Positions 34,006-43,502 are shown, counted from the first letter of the stretch. The stretch is 64,000 nucleotides of DNA from Mesorhizobium ciceri biovar biserrulae WSM1271 (GCF_000185905.1 NC_014923.1:4673501-4737500), one strand, 5' to 3'. A program made the numbers and translations. The notes: generated from the sequence alone by a model not told the origin.

Positions 34006-34932
34006 ATGGATCACAGCTCGGACACAATGGTGCCGCTCGAAACGCTGCGCGCCTTCGATGCGGCGGCGCGGACAGGCAGCTTTTCAGCGGCCGCCGAAAA
34101 GCTCAATATCACCCATGGCGCCGTCAGCCGGCAGATCGCCAAGCTCGAGGACTGGCTGGGATTGAAAGTCTTCGACCGTGGTGCGCGCGGCGTCTCGCTG
34201 ACGATCGAAGGCAACAGGCTGCATCTGCGCACGGCGGAAGCCTTTGCGCTGATATCGACCCATTCCGACCGCTGGGTCGAGCCGCGTGGCACGGCGGTGG
34301 TGCGGCTGACCTCGATTCCCTCGGTCAGCGGACTGTGGCTGATGCCGCGCATGGCGGCTCTGGAAAACAATCCCTCGAAGCTGCGCATCGTGCTTGATGT
34401 CGACATCCGCCAGGCCGACCTTGCCGATGAAGGCATCGACCTCTCGATCCGTTGTGGACGCGGCGGCATTCCGGGCCGCATCTCGGTGCAACTTTTCGAG
34501 GAACATGTCTTCCCTGTCGCGTCACCCGAGCTTGCCCGCGAGATCGGCCGGGGCGACCCTGCCCGGCTGCTCAAATATCCGCTGATCAACGATTCCGACG
34601 CGTCGGCCTGGCGCGCCTGGTTTGCCGCGCAAGGCATGGATTACCGCCCGCGCCCGCAGGACCGCCGCTTCGAGGACTACAATCTGGTGCTCGACGCCGC
34701 CGCCTATGGGCTGGGCATCGCGCTGGCCCGCCCGCCGCTGACCGGACATCAATTACAATCGGGCCGCATCACTCCCGTCGATGAGCGCACAGCCCTCAAC
34801 CCGGTATCCTACTGGCTCGACCGGCCGATGGGGCGGCCGCGTGCCGCCGCCGCCGACCTCGCCCGCCGCATCGCGGCAGAGGCCGGGCTGGCCCAGGACA
34901 AGATCGAGGCGTTTATCGAAGCCGAGCGATAG
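34006..34932 (+). CDS. LysR-family regulator (GcvA-like) divergent from EamA gene
   Basis: A 308-residue LysR protein. The HTH region reads TLRAFDAAARTGSFSAAAEK followed by LNITHGAVSRQIAKLEDWLG. The effector domain has GcvA-type features (VSGLWLMPRMAALE, DLSIRCGRGGIPG). It is probably the regulator of the EamA transporter encoded divergently. ATG 34006 is chosen because it precedes the HTH by a normal distance; GTG 34000 would add two residues. Confidence 0.9.
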   Translation: MDHSSDTMVPLETLRAFDAAARTGSFSAAAEKLNITHGAVSRQIAKLEDWLGLKVFDRGARGVSLTIEGNRLHLRTAEAFALISTHSDRWVEPRGTAVVRLTSIPSVSGLWLMPRMAALENNPSKLRIVLDVDIRQADLADEGIDLSIRCGRGGIPGRISVQLFEEHVFPVASPELAREIGRGDPARLLKYPLINDSDASAWRAWFAAQGMDYRPRPQDRRFEDYNLVLDAAAYGLGIALARPPLTGHQLQSGRITPVDERTALNPVSYWLDRPMGRPRAAAADLARRIAAEAGLAQDKIEAFIEAER

Positions 34933-34971
34933 GCCTTCCGGACCTATATGGAAAACCGGCCGATTCGAAGC

Positions 34972-35559
34972 TCAGCGAAGCAACAACAAAACGAACCCAA
35001 GGATCACCGCTCCCAGCAAACTGGCCATTATCGAAACAAAGCCAATTTTCACCAGCAACTGCTCAGGGTGCGGCACCGCACCATGGGATTGATTGGCCGG
35101 CCTGTGCCTGCCCGCCGGCGTACCCAGGGCGGCAGCGTTGCGCGGGATTGGAGCCTGCGGCGGGATAAGCGAAAGCAATGACAGCCCCGCAACCCTGGCG
35201 GAGGCATTGTCATTGGCGGTTGTCGAAGGCGGCAAGAAGGCTCGCAGCGTTTCGGCTTCGGGTTTTGCCTTTCTCGCCACGACTGTTGCCAACGCCGCCT
35301 CTTCGCCCGTCTCAAGCTGGGCAAGATAGGCATCGACGATGCCAGCGGATGCGATCTGCTGCGATTTGACGGCCATCGGCGCCGCCGGCAAAATCAACAG
35401 CGCCGGCGCTGTCTGCTGCGCGAGCAGAGACGGCGCCGGCGGTTGGACCAGCGCCTTGACCAGTGCCGTCATCACTGGATCAGCCTGCCCCGAGGGCACG
35501 GCTTGCGGCGTCATCACTTCCCTAAGCAGGGCGGGAAGACGAGTGGAGGAAACGTCCAT
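34972..35559 (-). CDS. Hypothetical protein with C-terminal membrane helix
   Basis: A 195-residue protein I do not recognise. It is rich in Ala, Pro and Leu, with a moderately conserved-looking central part (IVDAYLAQLETGEEAALATV). It ends in one strong transmembrane helix (FVSIMASLLGAVILGFVLLL), so it would be tail-anchored with most of the protein in the cytosol. A start at 35607 would add 16 residues. No partner is evident. Codon use looks like that of neighbours; expression is not certain. Confidence 0.5.
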   Translation of the reverse strand: MDVSSTRLPALLREVMTPQAVPSGQADPVMTALVKALVQPPAPSLLAQQTAPALLILPAAPMAVKSQQIASAGIVDAYLAQLETGEEAALATVVARKAKPEAETLRAFLPPSTTANDNASARVAGLSLLSLIPPQAPIPRNAAALGTPAGRHRPANQSHGAVPHPEQLLVKIGFVSIMASLLGAVILGFVLLLLR

Positions 35560-35684
35560 TGCGGCCCACCAACAACATTTTTCCGCTTCACAATAAGCGT
35601 TCAGCATTGTCTCAGGCTTGTCTCATGCTTGACCTCGCCGGGAATTTATGGCGATGAAATCCTCATGAACCCTGGCGTCCCCGC

Positions 35685-35918
35685 ATGATGAACCGTTTCG
35701 AAGGCCCCGGCGGCAAGGAAGCCCGCATCCGCTATCTGGATGGCGACTTCCAGGTTACCAGCCCCGGCGCGTTCGTGCGCTGCGCGGTGACAGGCGAAAG
35801 CATTCCGCTCGACGAGTTGAAATACTGGAGCGTCGCAAGGCAAGAGCCCTATATCAGCGCCACCGCCTCGCTGCGCCGTGAAATCGAGATGCATCCGGAG
35901 CTGCGTAAGCGCAGTTAA
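35685..35918 (+). CDS. DUF2093 family protein
   Basis: A 77-residue protein of the DUF2093 family, known in alphaproteobacteria. Typical features are ARIRYLDGDFQVTSPGAFVR and CAVTGESIPLDELKYWSV. Function unknown. It commonly neighbours lpxK and here converges with it, the two stop codons overlapping by 4 nt. Confidence 0.88.
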   Translation: MMNRFEGPGGKEARIRYLDGDFQVTSPGAFVRCAVTGESIPLDELKYWSVARQEPYISATASLRREIEMHPELRKRS

Positions 35919-36940
35919 CCCTTCAGCTTGCGCTGGCGCCAGGCATCGAGCGTCTCGTCGATGATGCGCTCGGGAACGTGATCGAGTTCGAAGACCGTGT
36001 CGATCTCCAGCACCTCGAGCCGGTCGAGAAAGTCCTGTGAGGCGCCGTGGCGCAGCCGGGCGGCGTCCTTGGCGGTGGTGATGAGCACCAGCCCCTCAGT
36101 GCGTGCGGTCGCCGCCAGCTCGGCAAGTTCGTCCTCCGCATAGAAATGATGGTCCGGAAACGGCCGCGTCAATGCCAGTTCGCCGCCGGCCTCGCGCACC
36201 GTGTCGAAGAATTTCTCGGGATGGCCGATACCGGCGAAGGCGAGGAACCGCTTGCCGGCAAGCCCTGCCTTGCCGCTTGGCTCTGTATGGGCCTCGAAGA
36301 TCGCCCGGCCGGCGCGTGCCGCCTGGCGGACCACGCTGTCGGCGGCAGTGCCCTCGCCCATTTTCAACAACCCGCTGGTGAAAACCAGCTGGTCGACGAT
36401 TTTGGCCCTGAGCGGCCCCCCCGGAATGACGCGGCCGTTGCCGATCCCGTAGCGCGCATCGACCACGACCAGCGCATAGTCGATGTGGATGCGGGCGCTC
36501 TGGAAGCCATCGTCCATGATCAGGAAATCGCAGCCATTTCGTTCCAGCAGCAGCCGGGCGCCGGCGGCGCGGTTCGGCGTCACCGCCACCGGCGCGTGTT
36601 CGGCGAGCAGCAGCGGTTCGTCGCCGACATGCCGGGCGCTGTCGTGGTCGATATCGACCACGTGCGGCTCGGCGAAGGAGCCGCCATGGCCGCGCGACAG
36701 GAAGCCTGGTTTCAGATGCATGCGCTTGGCCTGCTTGGCGAGCGCGATGGCCACCGGTGTCTTGCCGGTGCCGCCAACCGTGAAATTGCCGATGCACAGA
36801 ACAGGTGCTTCGATCTTCTCACGCTTGGCCCGCCGCATGCCGCGGCCGGCGGCAGCCGCATAGATGGCCGACAGCGGCGACAGTGCCAGGACCCGCCAGT
36901 CCGGCTCCTCCCACCAGAATGGTGGTGCTTCCGAGGCCAC
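35915..36940 (-). CDS. lpxK: Tetraacyldisaccharide 4'-kinase
   Basis: LpxK phosphorylates the 4' position of the lipid A disaccharide at the inner face of the inner membrane. The 341-residue protein has an N-terminal amphipathic/hydrophobic region (residues 1-30) and the Walker A GNFTVGGTGKTP near residues 52-63. It also has the conserved LSRGHGG segment and MDDGFQ block. It follows waaA with a single base between stop and start. It closes the operon that begins with pmbA. Confidence 0.95.
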   Translation of the reverse strand: MASEAPPFWWEEPDWRVLALSPLSAIYAAAAGRGMRRAKREKIEAPVLCIGNFTVGGTGKTPVAIALAKQAKRMHLKPGFLSRGHGGSFAEPHVVDIDHDSARHVGDEPLLLAEHAPVAVTPNRAAGARLLLERNGCDFLIMDDGFQSARIHIDYALVVVDARYGIGNGRVIPGGPLRAKIVDQLVFTSGLLKMGEGTAADSVVRQAARAGRAIFEAHTEPSGKAGLAGKRFLAFAGIGHPEKFFDTVREAGGELALTRPFPDHHFYAEDELAELAATARTEGLVLITTAKDAARLRHGASQDFLDRLEVLEIDTVFELDHVPERIIDETLDAWRQRKLKG

Positions 36941-36941
36941 G

Positions 36942-38258
36942 CTAGCGCCCGTTCGCGCCCTTCAGGCGCGACTTGACGACCAGCGGCTGGATGTAGGGCT
37001 CAAGCGATTTCAGCGTACGCGCCAGCGCACCGCGCATCTCGTCGACGGTCGCAATGCCTGCCGCCATCATCTCGTGGCGCGCCACTTCGTTGGTCAGGAG
37101 GAAATTGACGGCGCCGGCCAGCATGTCGCGATCGCGCACCAGCTTGGCGCCGCCGCTGTCGAGGAGACGCTGGTAGGCCTCGCGAAAATTCTGCACATTG
37201 CGCCCGGCGAGAACCGCCGTGTCGAGCATGGCCGGCTCCAGCGGGTTCTGGCCACCCTCGGAGGTCAGCGAGCGGCCGACGAAGGCTATTTCCGTCAGCC
37301 GGAGATAGAGCCCCATCTCGCCGATCGTGTCGCCAAGCAATATGTCGGTGTCGGCCGTGATCCTGTCGCCCTTGCTGCGCCGCGCGACCTTCAGGCCCAT
37401 GCCGGAAATCTGCGCCGCAAGCGCCTCGGCGCGATCGGGATGACGCGGAACGACGATGGTCAGAAGACCATGGTGGCGCTTGTGCAGCGTCGCGTGGACT
37501 TCAGCCGCGACCACTTCCTCGCCGTCATGGGTCGAGATCGCCGCCCAGGTCGGGCGCGTGCCTATCTGCCGCCGCAGTGTCGCCAGCGCCCGTTCGTCGA
37601 CCGGCGGCGGCGACGTGTCCACCTTGAGGTTGCCCGACACCGTCACCGGCCGCGCGCCGAGCGCGAGAAACCGCTCGCCATCGACATCCGACTGCGCCAC
37701 GACGTGAGCCAGGTTCTCGAACAGCGCCTCGGCGATGTTGGCGCGTTTCTTCCACGATTTGAACGAGCGGTCGGACAGCCTGCCATTGACCAGCACCTGC
37801 GGCACACGGCGCGCGCCAAGCTCGAGGATGGTCATCGGCCAGATCTCGGATTCGGCGATGATTGCCAGATCCGGCTGCCAGTGATCGAGGAACCGGCTGA
37901 CCGCCGGCTTGAGATCGAGCGGTACATATTGATGGATGATGCGGTCACCGAGCCGCTCGTCGGCGACCTGCGCAGAGGTCACCGTGCCGGTCGTCAGCAC
38001 GATGTTGACGCCGTAGTCGAGAATGCTTTCGACCAGCGGCACGACGGCTATGGTCTCGCCGACGCTCGCGGCATGAATCCAGATCACCGGCCCGTCGGGG
38101 CGCGCGCGGCCGGCGACGCCATAGCGCTCGCGGCGGCGATAGCGGTCTTCCTTGCCGCGCGAGGTGCGCCAGGCAACGTAGGGCCCGACCAGCGGATAGG
38201 CTGCCGCACCCGCGAATCGGTAAGCCGACAGCATGGCCCGTGCCCAGCGGCCGCTCAT
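36942..38258 (-). CDS. waaA: 3-deoxy-D-manno-octulosonic acid (Kdo) transferase
   Basis: WaaA (KdtA) transfers Kdo from CMP-Kdo to lipid A precursor at the cytosolic side of the inner membrane. The 438-residue GT-B glycosyltransferase has an N-terminal membrane-anchor region, the WIHAASVGE block with the catalytic glutamate near residue 57, and GQNPLEPA in the C-terminal donor site. It overlaps the upstream DUF374 gene by 4 nt. Confidence 0.95.
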   Translation of the reverse strand: MSGRWARAMLSAYRFAGAAAYPLVGPYVAWRTSRGKEDRYRRRERYGVAGRARPDGPVIWIHAASVGETIAVVPLVESILDYGVNIVLTTGTVTSAQVADERLGDRIIHQYVPLDLKPAVSRFLDHWQPDLAIIAESEIWPMTILELGARRVPQVLVNGRLSDRSFKSWKKRANIAEALFENLAHVVAQSDVDGERFLALGARPVTVSGNLKVDTSPPPVDERALATLRRQIGTRPTWAAISTHDGEEVVAAEVHATLHKRHHGLLTIVVPRHPDRAEALAAQISGMGLKVARRSKGDRITADTDILLGDTIGEMGLYLRLTEIAFVGRSLTSEGGQNPLEPAMLDTAVLAGRNVQNFREAYQRLLDSGGAKLVRDRDMLAGAVNFLLTNEVARHEMMAAGIATVDEMRGALARTLKSLEPYIQPLVVKSRLKGANGR

Positions 38259-39046
38259 CGCGGAGCATCCACGAGACGGTAAGCCTCGGCGGTCGCGGCA
38301 TTGAGCGCTGTCGTCACTTCCTGGCGCTTGCGCTCCATTTCGGCGTCATCGGCGCCGGCCGCCACGAAGATCGGCTGGCCGATGACGATCGACGAACGGC
38401 CGAACGGCAGGTTGATGGTGGTCTTGTCCCAGCTCTTCTCCAGCACCTTGCGGCGGCTGGTGGTGATGGCGACGGGCACAAGCGGCCGGCCCGAGAGGCG
38501 AGCCAGGAGAACGATGCCAAGTCCTGCGTCTCGCGGCGTGCCGTGCGGAATATCTGCGATCATGGCGACGTTCTTGCCGACGGCGAGCGACTTTTTCAGG
38601 GCGATAAGCGCTTTTGCCCCACCCTTGTCGAGGTGCCTGGCATTTTCCCGCCCGCCCGAGCCGCGCACCGCCTCGATGCCGAATTTTTCCAGCATCAAGG
38701 CGTTGAGCTCGGCATCGGCGCTGCGCGAAACCATGGCGACCAGCGGCTTGCGCTTGGGATAATAGGCAGGCGTCAGCAGATGCTGGCCGTGCCACAAGGC
38801 GATGATGCCAGGCTCGAACTCGGTATAGGCACCGCCCGAAAACCGTGCCGATCCCTCGACGACGCGATTGGTGAGGCGCACGAAGCGGACGAACTGGGCG
38901 AACAGGCTGGCGATGGCGTTCTTGACGAATCGCGACTGCGCAAGCGGTTGGCGAATCTTGCGCCAGAAGGCCTTGGTCGTGCGGCTGCGTCCCCTGCCCG
39001 TGGGCGCGGCATCGCTTGCTGGCCCTTTCGCCAGGTCATGCTCCAT
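38255..39046 (-). CDS. DUF374 lysophospholipid acyltransferase-like protein
   Basis: A 263-residue protein of the DUF374 family, related to lipid A and phospholipid acyltransferases. Features are GIIALWHGQHLLTPAYYP (His motif), VSRSADAELNALMLEKFGIE and the later IADIPHGTPRDAG. It sits between waaA and DUF4170, a setting that links it to lipid A or outer-membrane lipid work; the acceptor is not known. ATG 39046 is chosen because it is 5 bp after the DUF4170 stop and homology begins inside. A longer frame upstream is not coding. Confidence 0.87.
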   Translation of the reverse strand: MEHDLAKGPASDAAPTGRGRSRTTKAFWRKIRQPLAQSRFVKNAIASLFAQFVRFVRLTNRVVEGSARFSGGAYTEFEPGIIALWHGQHLLTPAYYPKRKPLVAMVSRSADAELNALMLEKFGIEAVRGSGGRENARHLDKGGAKALIALKKSLAVGKNVAMIADIPHGTPRDAGLGIVLLARLSGRPLVPVAITTSRRKVLEKSWDKTTINLPFGRSSIVIGQPIFVAAGADDAEMERKRQEVTTALNAATAEAYRLVDAPR

Positions 39047-39051
39047 CGAAG

Positions 39052-39297
39052 TCAACCGGCAGCCTTGTTGTCGGGGTCCAGCAGCCGGTGCAGATGAACG
39101 ACGAAGTAACGCATGTGAGCGTTGTCCACGCTGGCTTGCGCCTTGGCTTTCCACGCCGTGTGCGCGGATTGATAGTCGGGATAGATGCCGACGATGTCGA
39201 GCCCGTCGAGATCGCGGAATTCGGTGCCGCCAAGCTTCTTCAGTTCGCCACCGAACACCAGATGCAAAAGCTGTTTCTTTCCGTCTTCCGCGGCCAT
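39052..39297 (-). CDS. DUF4170 family protein
   Basis: An 81-residue protein of DUF4170, found in alphaproteobacteria. The core reads LLHLVFGGELKKLG and VGIYPDYQSAHTAWKAKAQA, ending YFVVHLHRLLDP. Function unknown. Its constant place between cysQ and the waaA group suggests a role tied to lipid A or envelope synthesis. It is 5 bp upstream of the DUF374 gene. Confidence 0.9.
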   Translation of the reverse strand: MAAEDGKKQLLHLVFGGELKKLGGTEFRDLDGLDIVGIYPDYQSAHTAWKAKAQASVDNAHMRYFVVHLHRLLDPDNKAAG

Positions 39298-39365
39298 GTC
39301 GGTCCTTCACATATCGTGAGTTTGTCACAGGTCTAGACCAAAGCCGCCGACTTTGGAACCTTTAG

Positions 39366-39387
39366 GGCGAGATGAATTCATCTCGCC
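39366..39387. repeat. 22-bp perfect palindrome between cysQ and DUF4170
   Basis: Positions 39366-39387 form a perfect 22-bp palindrome with arms GGCGAGATGAA. It lies in the 103-bp gap of the operon, just after the cysQ stop. On the transcribed strand it is preceded by a short T-run and followed by CTAAAGG. It may be an attenuator, a processing site or a short repeat. Confidence 0.65.
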
Positions 39388-39400
39388 GGGGAAAACGCTT

Positions 39401-40204
39401 TCACGTGTCCAGACCGGCGATGACGCCGGCGAGCACGGCCAGCAATTCACCGCTGCCGGCAGCAAGGGCGCCGTGACGAGTCACCTCGCCGGCATAAAGT
39501 GGAGCGCGGCCATGCTGGTCGAGCAGCTGGCCGCCGGCCTCGCGCAGGATGAGGTCGGCCGCTGCAATGTCCCAGTCATGCGCGTTCGGCTTGACGAAAG
39601 TGGCGTCCAGCGCGCCATTGGCGATCATGGCCAGCCGATAGGCGAGCGAAGGGCTGTAAGGCGCCCGCTTCAGCCGCGCCTGCCATTCGGCAGGCATCAG
39701 GTCGGTCAACTGCTTCAGCCCGGAAATCTCGGCCGTTTCCGCCAGCTTGCGAACCGCAATGCGCTTGCCGTTGCGGAAAGCACCCTGGCCGGGCAGCGCC
39801 CAATAGGTCTCCTCCATCGCCGGGCATTCCAGCACGCCGGCCAGCGTGCGGCCATGCTCGACGACGGCGACGCTGACGCACCAGGTGCGCTGGCCTTCCA
39901 GGAAACCGCGCGTGCCGTCGATCGGGTCGACGACGAAGGTGCGGCGTGCCGAAAGCCGGACCGGATCGTCAACTGTCTCTTCCGACAGCCAGCCATAATC
40001 CGGCCGCGCCGCCAGCAATGTTTCGCGCAGATAGGCGTCGGCCGCGTGGTCGGCCTCGCTGACCGGTGATGTGCCGCCCTTCATCCAGACTTGCGGGCTG
40101 TTGCCGAAGTAGCGCATGGCGATCACCCCCGCCTCGCGGGCGGCATCGCGCAGCAGCGGCAAGTCTTCGGTGGCTCCGGCAGTGGTCAGGTCATGCTCCG
40201 GCAA
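39401..40204 (-). CDS. cysQ: 3'(2'),5'-bisphosphate nucleotidase / inositol-monophosphatase-family protein
   Basis: A 267-residue protein of the FIG superfamily. Metal motifs are WLSEETVDD, DPIDGTRGFLEG (the classical DPIDGT) and HDWDIAAADLILREAGG. CysQ removes phosphate from PAP, a by-product of sulfate assimilation; related members act on inositol phosphates, so the substrate is a family-level call. It overlaps pmbA by 14 nt. It is second in the pmbA-cysQ-DUF4170-DUF374-waaA-lpxK operon. Confidence 0.88.
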   Translation of the reverse strand: MPEHDLTTAGATEDLPLLRDAAREAGVIAMRYFGNSPQVWMKGGTSPVSEADHAADAYLRETLLAARPDYGWLSEETVDDPVRLSARRTFVVDPIDGTRGFLEGQRTWCVSVAVVEHGRTLAGVLECPAMEETYWALPGQGAFRNGKRIAVRKLAETAEISGLKQLTDLMPAEWQARLKRAPYSPSLAYRLAMIANGALDATFVKPNAHDWDIAAADLILREAGGQLLDQHGRAPLYAGEVTRHGALAAGSGELLAVLAGVIAGLDT

Positions 40205-41534
40205 GGGTCATGCCTTCGATCAGGAGCGTCGGCGCCGCGGTGCCGAAATTGCGGTCGAGGTCATCGGCCGGCACCATGTTGAGGAACATCGTCTTCAGGT
40301 TCGAGGCGATGGTGACCTCGGCGACGGGATAGGCCAGTTCGCCATTCTCGATCCAGAAACCGGAAGCGCCGCGGCTGTATTCGCCGGTGACCATGTCGAC
40401 GCCCTGGCCGAACACCTCGGTGACGTAGAAGCCGGTCTTGAGCGATTTGATCAGCTCTTCCGGCGACCGCTCGCCGGGTTCGATGGCGAGATTGGTGGAG
40501 GATGGCGTAACGGAGGAGCCGCTGCGTGCGCCGCGGCCGTTGGTGACGAGGCCCAGCTCCCTTGCAGCCGAGGTCGACAGGAACCAGTGGTTGAGCACGC
40601 CCTTCTCGACCATCAACAGCTTTTCGCCCTCGACGCCTTCGCCGTCGAACGGACGCGAGGCCTGGCCACGCCGCCGGAGCGGCTCGTCGGTGACGGTGAT
40701 GGCGGAGGCGGCCACCTGCTTGCCCATCATGTCGCGCAGGAACGAGGTCTTGCGCGCGACCGAGGCGCCGTTGATGGCGCCGGCGAGATGGCCGGCGATG
40801 CCGCGCGCGACGCGTGGGTCGAACACCACGTCGACCGGCCCGGTCGCCGCCTTGCGCGCGCCGATGCGGCGCACGGCGCGCTCGCCGGCCTTGCGGCCGA
40901 TGTCCTCGGGCGCATCGAGATCTGCAAAATGCTGGCGCGAGGAGAATTCATAGTCGCGCTCCATGCCGGTGCCCTCGCCGGCGATAACGCTGGCCGAGCG
41001 CGAAAAACGCGAGCCGACATAGTGGCCGAGGAAGCCGTGCGAGGTGGCCAGCACCAGGCCGCCCAGCCCGGCACCGGCGCTGGCGCCGGCCGAATTGGTC
41101 ACGCCCTTGACGGCAAGCGCTGCCGCTTCCGCCGCCAATGCGGCTTCCTTCAACTGGTCTGCCGACACTTCGGTGGCGTCGAACAGGTCGAGATCGCGCG
41201 TCTGTTTGGCGAGCAATGCCGGATCGGCCAGCCCTTGATAGGGATCCTGCGGCGACACTTTCGCCATCGCCACGGCGCGCTCGGCCAGCGTTTTCGGGTC
41301 GGACGCCGCTGTCGCCGAGACACTCGCCACGCGGCCGCCGACGAAAACGCGCAGCGCCACATCCTCGCTTTCGGAAGCTTCGGTAGCCTCGACCTTGCCG
41401 AGACGCACCGACACACCGGTCGAGCGGCCGCGCACGGCCACCGCGTCGGCGGCATCGGCGCCGGCCTTTTTGGCAGCCTCGACCAGGGCCGCGACGCGGT
41501 CGGTCAATTTTGCTGCGTCTGATATGTCGGTCAT
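40191..41534 (-). CDS. pmbA: TldD/PmbA-family metalloprotease-like protein
   Basis: A 447-residue TldD/PmbA-family protein. In E. coli TldD and TldE/PmbA form a heterodimer that degrades or matures peptides such as microcin B17. PmbA is the partner without the zinc HExxxH site, and none is seen here. Family blocks are DLDLFDATEV-like near residue 115 and FDGEGVEGEKLLMVEKGVLN. ATG 41534 is chosen over the longer upstream frame. It leads the lipid A operon; its link to that pathway is only positional. Confidence 0.88.
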   Translation of the reverse strand: MTDISDAAKLTDRVAALVEAAKKAGADAADAVAVRGRSTGVSVRLGKVEATEASESEDVALRVFVGGRVASVSATAASDPKTLAERAVAMAKVSPQDPYQGLADPALLAKQTRDLDLFDATEVSADQLKEAALAAEAAALAVKGVTNSAGASAGAGLGGLVLATSHGFLGHYVGSRFSRSASVIAGEGTGMERDYEFSSRQHFADLDAPEDIGRKAGERAVRRIGARKAATGPVDVVFDPRVARGIAGHLAGAINGASVARKTSFLRDMMGKQVAASAITVTDEPLRRRGQASRPFDGEGVEGEKLLMVEKGVLNHWFLSTSAARELGLVTNGRGARSGSSVTPSSTNLAIEPGERSPEELIKSLKTGFYVTEVFGQGVDMVTGEYSRGASGFWIENGELAYPVAEVTIASNLKTMFLNMVPADDLDRNFGTAAPTLLIEGMTLAGA

Positions 41535-41700
41535 GCCTGAAATCCTGCTGGTGCGGCCGGTGTGCGGCCGTTGCCCACCCATCTATTGTTCCGGTCCGGC
41601 TTGTGCAATGGCATAGGCTTCAATCAAAATGCAGGGCGGACGGTTCAAACCGCGAACCCTGTGACGCAAAATCGGTTCGCAGCCTGCACGGAGCATTTCG

Positions 41701-42117
41701 ATGACGCCTTTCCATCTCGCCTTCCCGGTCCGTGATCTCGATGAAACCCGCGTTTTCTATGGCGAGGTGCTGGGCTGCGCGATCGGCCGCTCGTCAGCGA
41801 CCTGGGTCGACTTCGACCTCTACGGTCACCAGATGTCGGCGCATCTGCGGCCGCAGGCCGCACAGGCCCCCAGCGACGGCAAGGTCGACGGCATTGTCGT
41901 GCCGATCCCGCATTTCGGCGCGGTGCTCTTGATGGACGACTGGCAGCGCCTGGCGACACGGCTGGAGGCGCGCGACGACATCGACTGGCTGGAACGGCCG
42001 ATGGTCCGCTTCAAGGGCGAGCCCGGCGAACAGGCAACGCTGTTCATCCGCGACCCCTCGGGCAATGCCTTGGAATTCAAGGGCTTTCGCTCGCTGGAGC
42101 AGGTTTTCGCGCACTAG
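41701..42117 (+). CDS. VOC-superfamily (glyoxalase fold) protein
   Basis: A 138-residue VOC protein with MTPFHLAFPVRDLDETRVFY at the N-terminus and FIRDPSGNALEFKGF near the C-terminus. The latter supplies a Glu that is often a metal ligand. His5 of the first strand is another likely ligand. Substrate unknown; members include dioxygenases, isomerases and resistance proteins. It is convergent with the DadA-like gene. Confidence 0.87.
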   Translation: MTPFHLAFPVRDLDETRVFYGEVLGCAIGRSSATWVDFDLYGHQMSAHLRPQAAQAPSDGKVDGIVVPIPHFGAVLLMDDWQRLATRLEARDDIDWLERPMVRFKGEPGEQATLFIRDPSGNALEFKGFRSLEQVFAH

Positions 42118-42140
42118 CTCAGATCGAGGGCATCCATCGA

Positions 42141-43433
42141 TCAATGGCCGAAACGGCCCGCCGCGAAAGGTGCGAGCCGAGCCGGATCGCCGCGTCCGCC
42201 GATCAAGTCGGCGACCAGCCGCGCGGTGATCGGAGCCAGCGTCAAGCCGAGATGACCGTGCCCGAAAGCATGAATTACGCGGGAGCTGCCGCGCGAAGCG
42301 CCGATGACCGGCCTGGAATCCGGCAGGGACGGCCGGAAGCCGAGCCATTGCGAGGCAGGCGAGCCGAGCCTGGGAAAAATTTGCCTGGCGCCACGGTCAA
42401 GCAGCGCCAGCCGGCGCGGATTTGGCGGCGCGACCAGGCCGCCGAGTTCGACGGTGCCGGCGACCCGCAAGCGGCCAGCCATCGGCGTCAGGTAGAAACC
42501 AAGATCGACGGGACAGACAGGTCGGTTGAGCAGCGGCGCGTCGGTCTGGAATTCCAGATGATAACCGCGCTCGGTCTCGAGCGGAATCCTGTCGCCGGCC
42601 TGCGCGGCCAGTGCGCGCGACCGTGCACCGGCGGCGATCACCACCGTGCCAGCCTTGATGCGAACGCCGGGTCCGCTGAGCTGCACACCGTCAGCCTCGA
42701 CCTGCAGCCCGGTGATCTCTGCCTGCTTCACCGATGCACCACGGGCACTCACCGCGCCCAGCAACCGCCGCATCACCATTGCCGGATCGGTGACATTGAT
42801 CGAGTCGGGAAAATACACGCCATGCGCTGCTGTCGCCGGCAGGCCCGGCTCAAGCGCCGCCACCTTTTCGGGAGTCAGCACCTCTTGGTGGATGCCAAAC
42901 CCAGCGCGCATTGCCCGGCCGCCGGCGCCAGCGGCAAAATCGCTCAAGTGGCGATAGAGGTAAAGACAGCCATTGCGGCGCAGCTGGTCCTCCAGCCCGG
43001 CCTCCCCGACCATGTCTTCCCAGGCCGGAAGGGCGTCGGCCAGCAGTCCGGCGAGCGCCAGCGCATTGGCCCGGGTGGCCGCCGGCAGCGATTGCCGCAT
43101 GAACCGAACGAGCCATGGCGCCAGCTGCAGCAGCGCCGGCCAGCGCAGCGAAAACGGGCTGTCGGGATCAAGCAGCAGCTTTGGCAATGCCCGCAGCACC
43201 GCAGGAGTGCCGACCGGCATGCAGGCATATTCGGCGATCGTTCCGGCATTGCCGAACGACGCGCCTGAGCCCGGCTCGTTCGGATCGATGAGCAGGACTT
43301 CGCGGCCGTCCGCGACAAGGCGAAGTGCCGTCGCCAGCCCGACAACTCCGGCGCCGACGATGGCGATTTCGACCGTTTCAGAAGCAGCCACTGTAGATCT
43401 TCCCGATTGACCTTGAAATCCAGTACCGATCAT
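42141..43433 (-). CDS. FAD-dependent oxidoreductase, D-amino-acid dehydrogenase-like
   Basis: A 430-residue flavoenzyme of the DadA/glycine-oxidase family. The FAD-binding motif VGAGVVGLATALRL lies near residues 26-39, followed by LIDPNEPGSGASFGNAGTIA. The C-terminal FAD contact region is HAFGHGHLGLTLAP. DadA oxidises D-amino acids to 2-oxo acids, feeding the respiratory chain. The gene stands alone, so the substrate is not fixed. Confidence 0.85.
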   Translation of the reverse strand: MIGTGFQGQSGRSTVAASETVEIAIVGAGVVGLATALRLVADGREVLLIDPNEPGSGASFGNAGTIAEYACMPVGTPAVLRALPKLLLDPDSPFSLRWPALLQLAPWLVRFMRQSLPAATRANALALAGLLADALPAWEDMVGEAGLEDQLRRNGCLYLYRHLSDFAAGAGGRAMRAGFGIHQEVLTPEKVAALEPGLPATAAHGVYFPDSINVTDPAMVMRRLLGAVSARGASVKQAEITGLQVEADGVQLSGPGVRIKAGTVVIAAGARSRALAAQAGDRIPLETERGYHLEFQTDAPLLNRPVCPVDLGFYLTPMAGRLRVAGTVELGGLVAPPNPRRLALLDRGARQIFPRLGSPASQWLGFRPSLPDSRPVIGASRGSSRVIHAFGHGHLGLTLAPITARLVADLIGGRGDPARLAPFAAGRFGH

Positions 43434-43502
43434 GTGGTCTCTTGGTTCGGGGTCACGGTCCAGTCTTGATCCCTGGAATCGAATAGGCCAGATCTTTCCG
43501 CC

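Noticed and set aside
36864..38282. A 472-codon plus-strand frame opposite waaA
   Set aside because: Composition is that of a shadow frame and waaA on the other strand has full family motifs.
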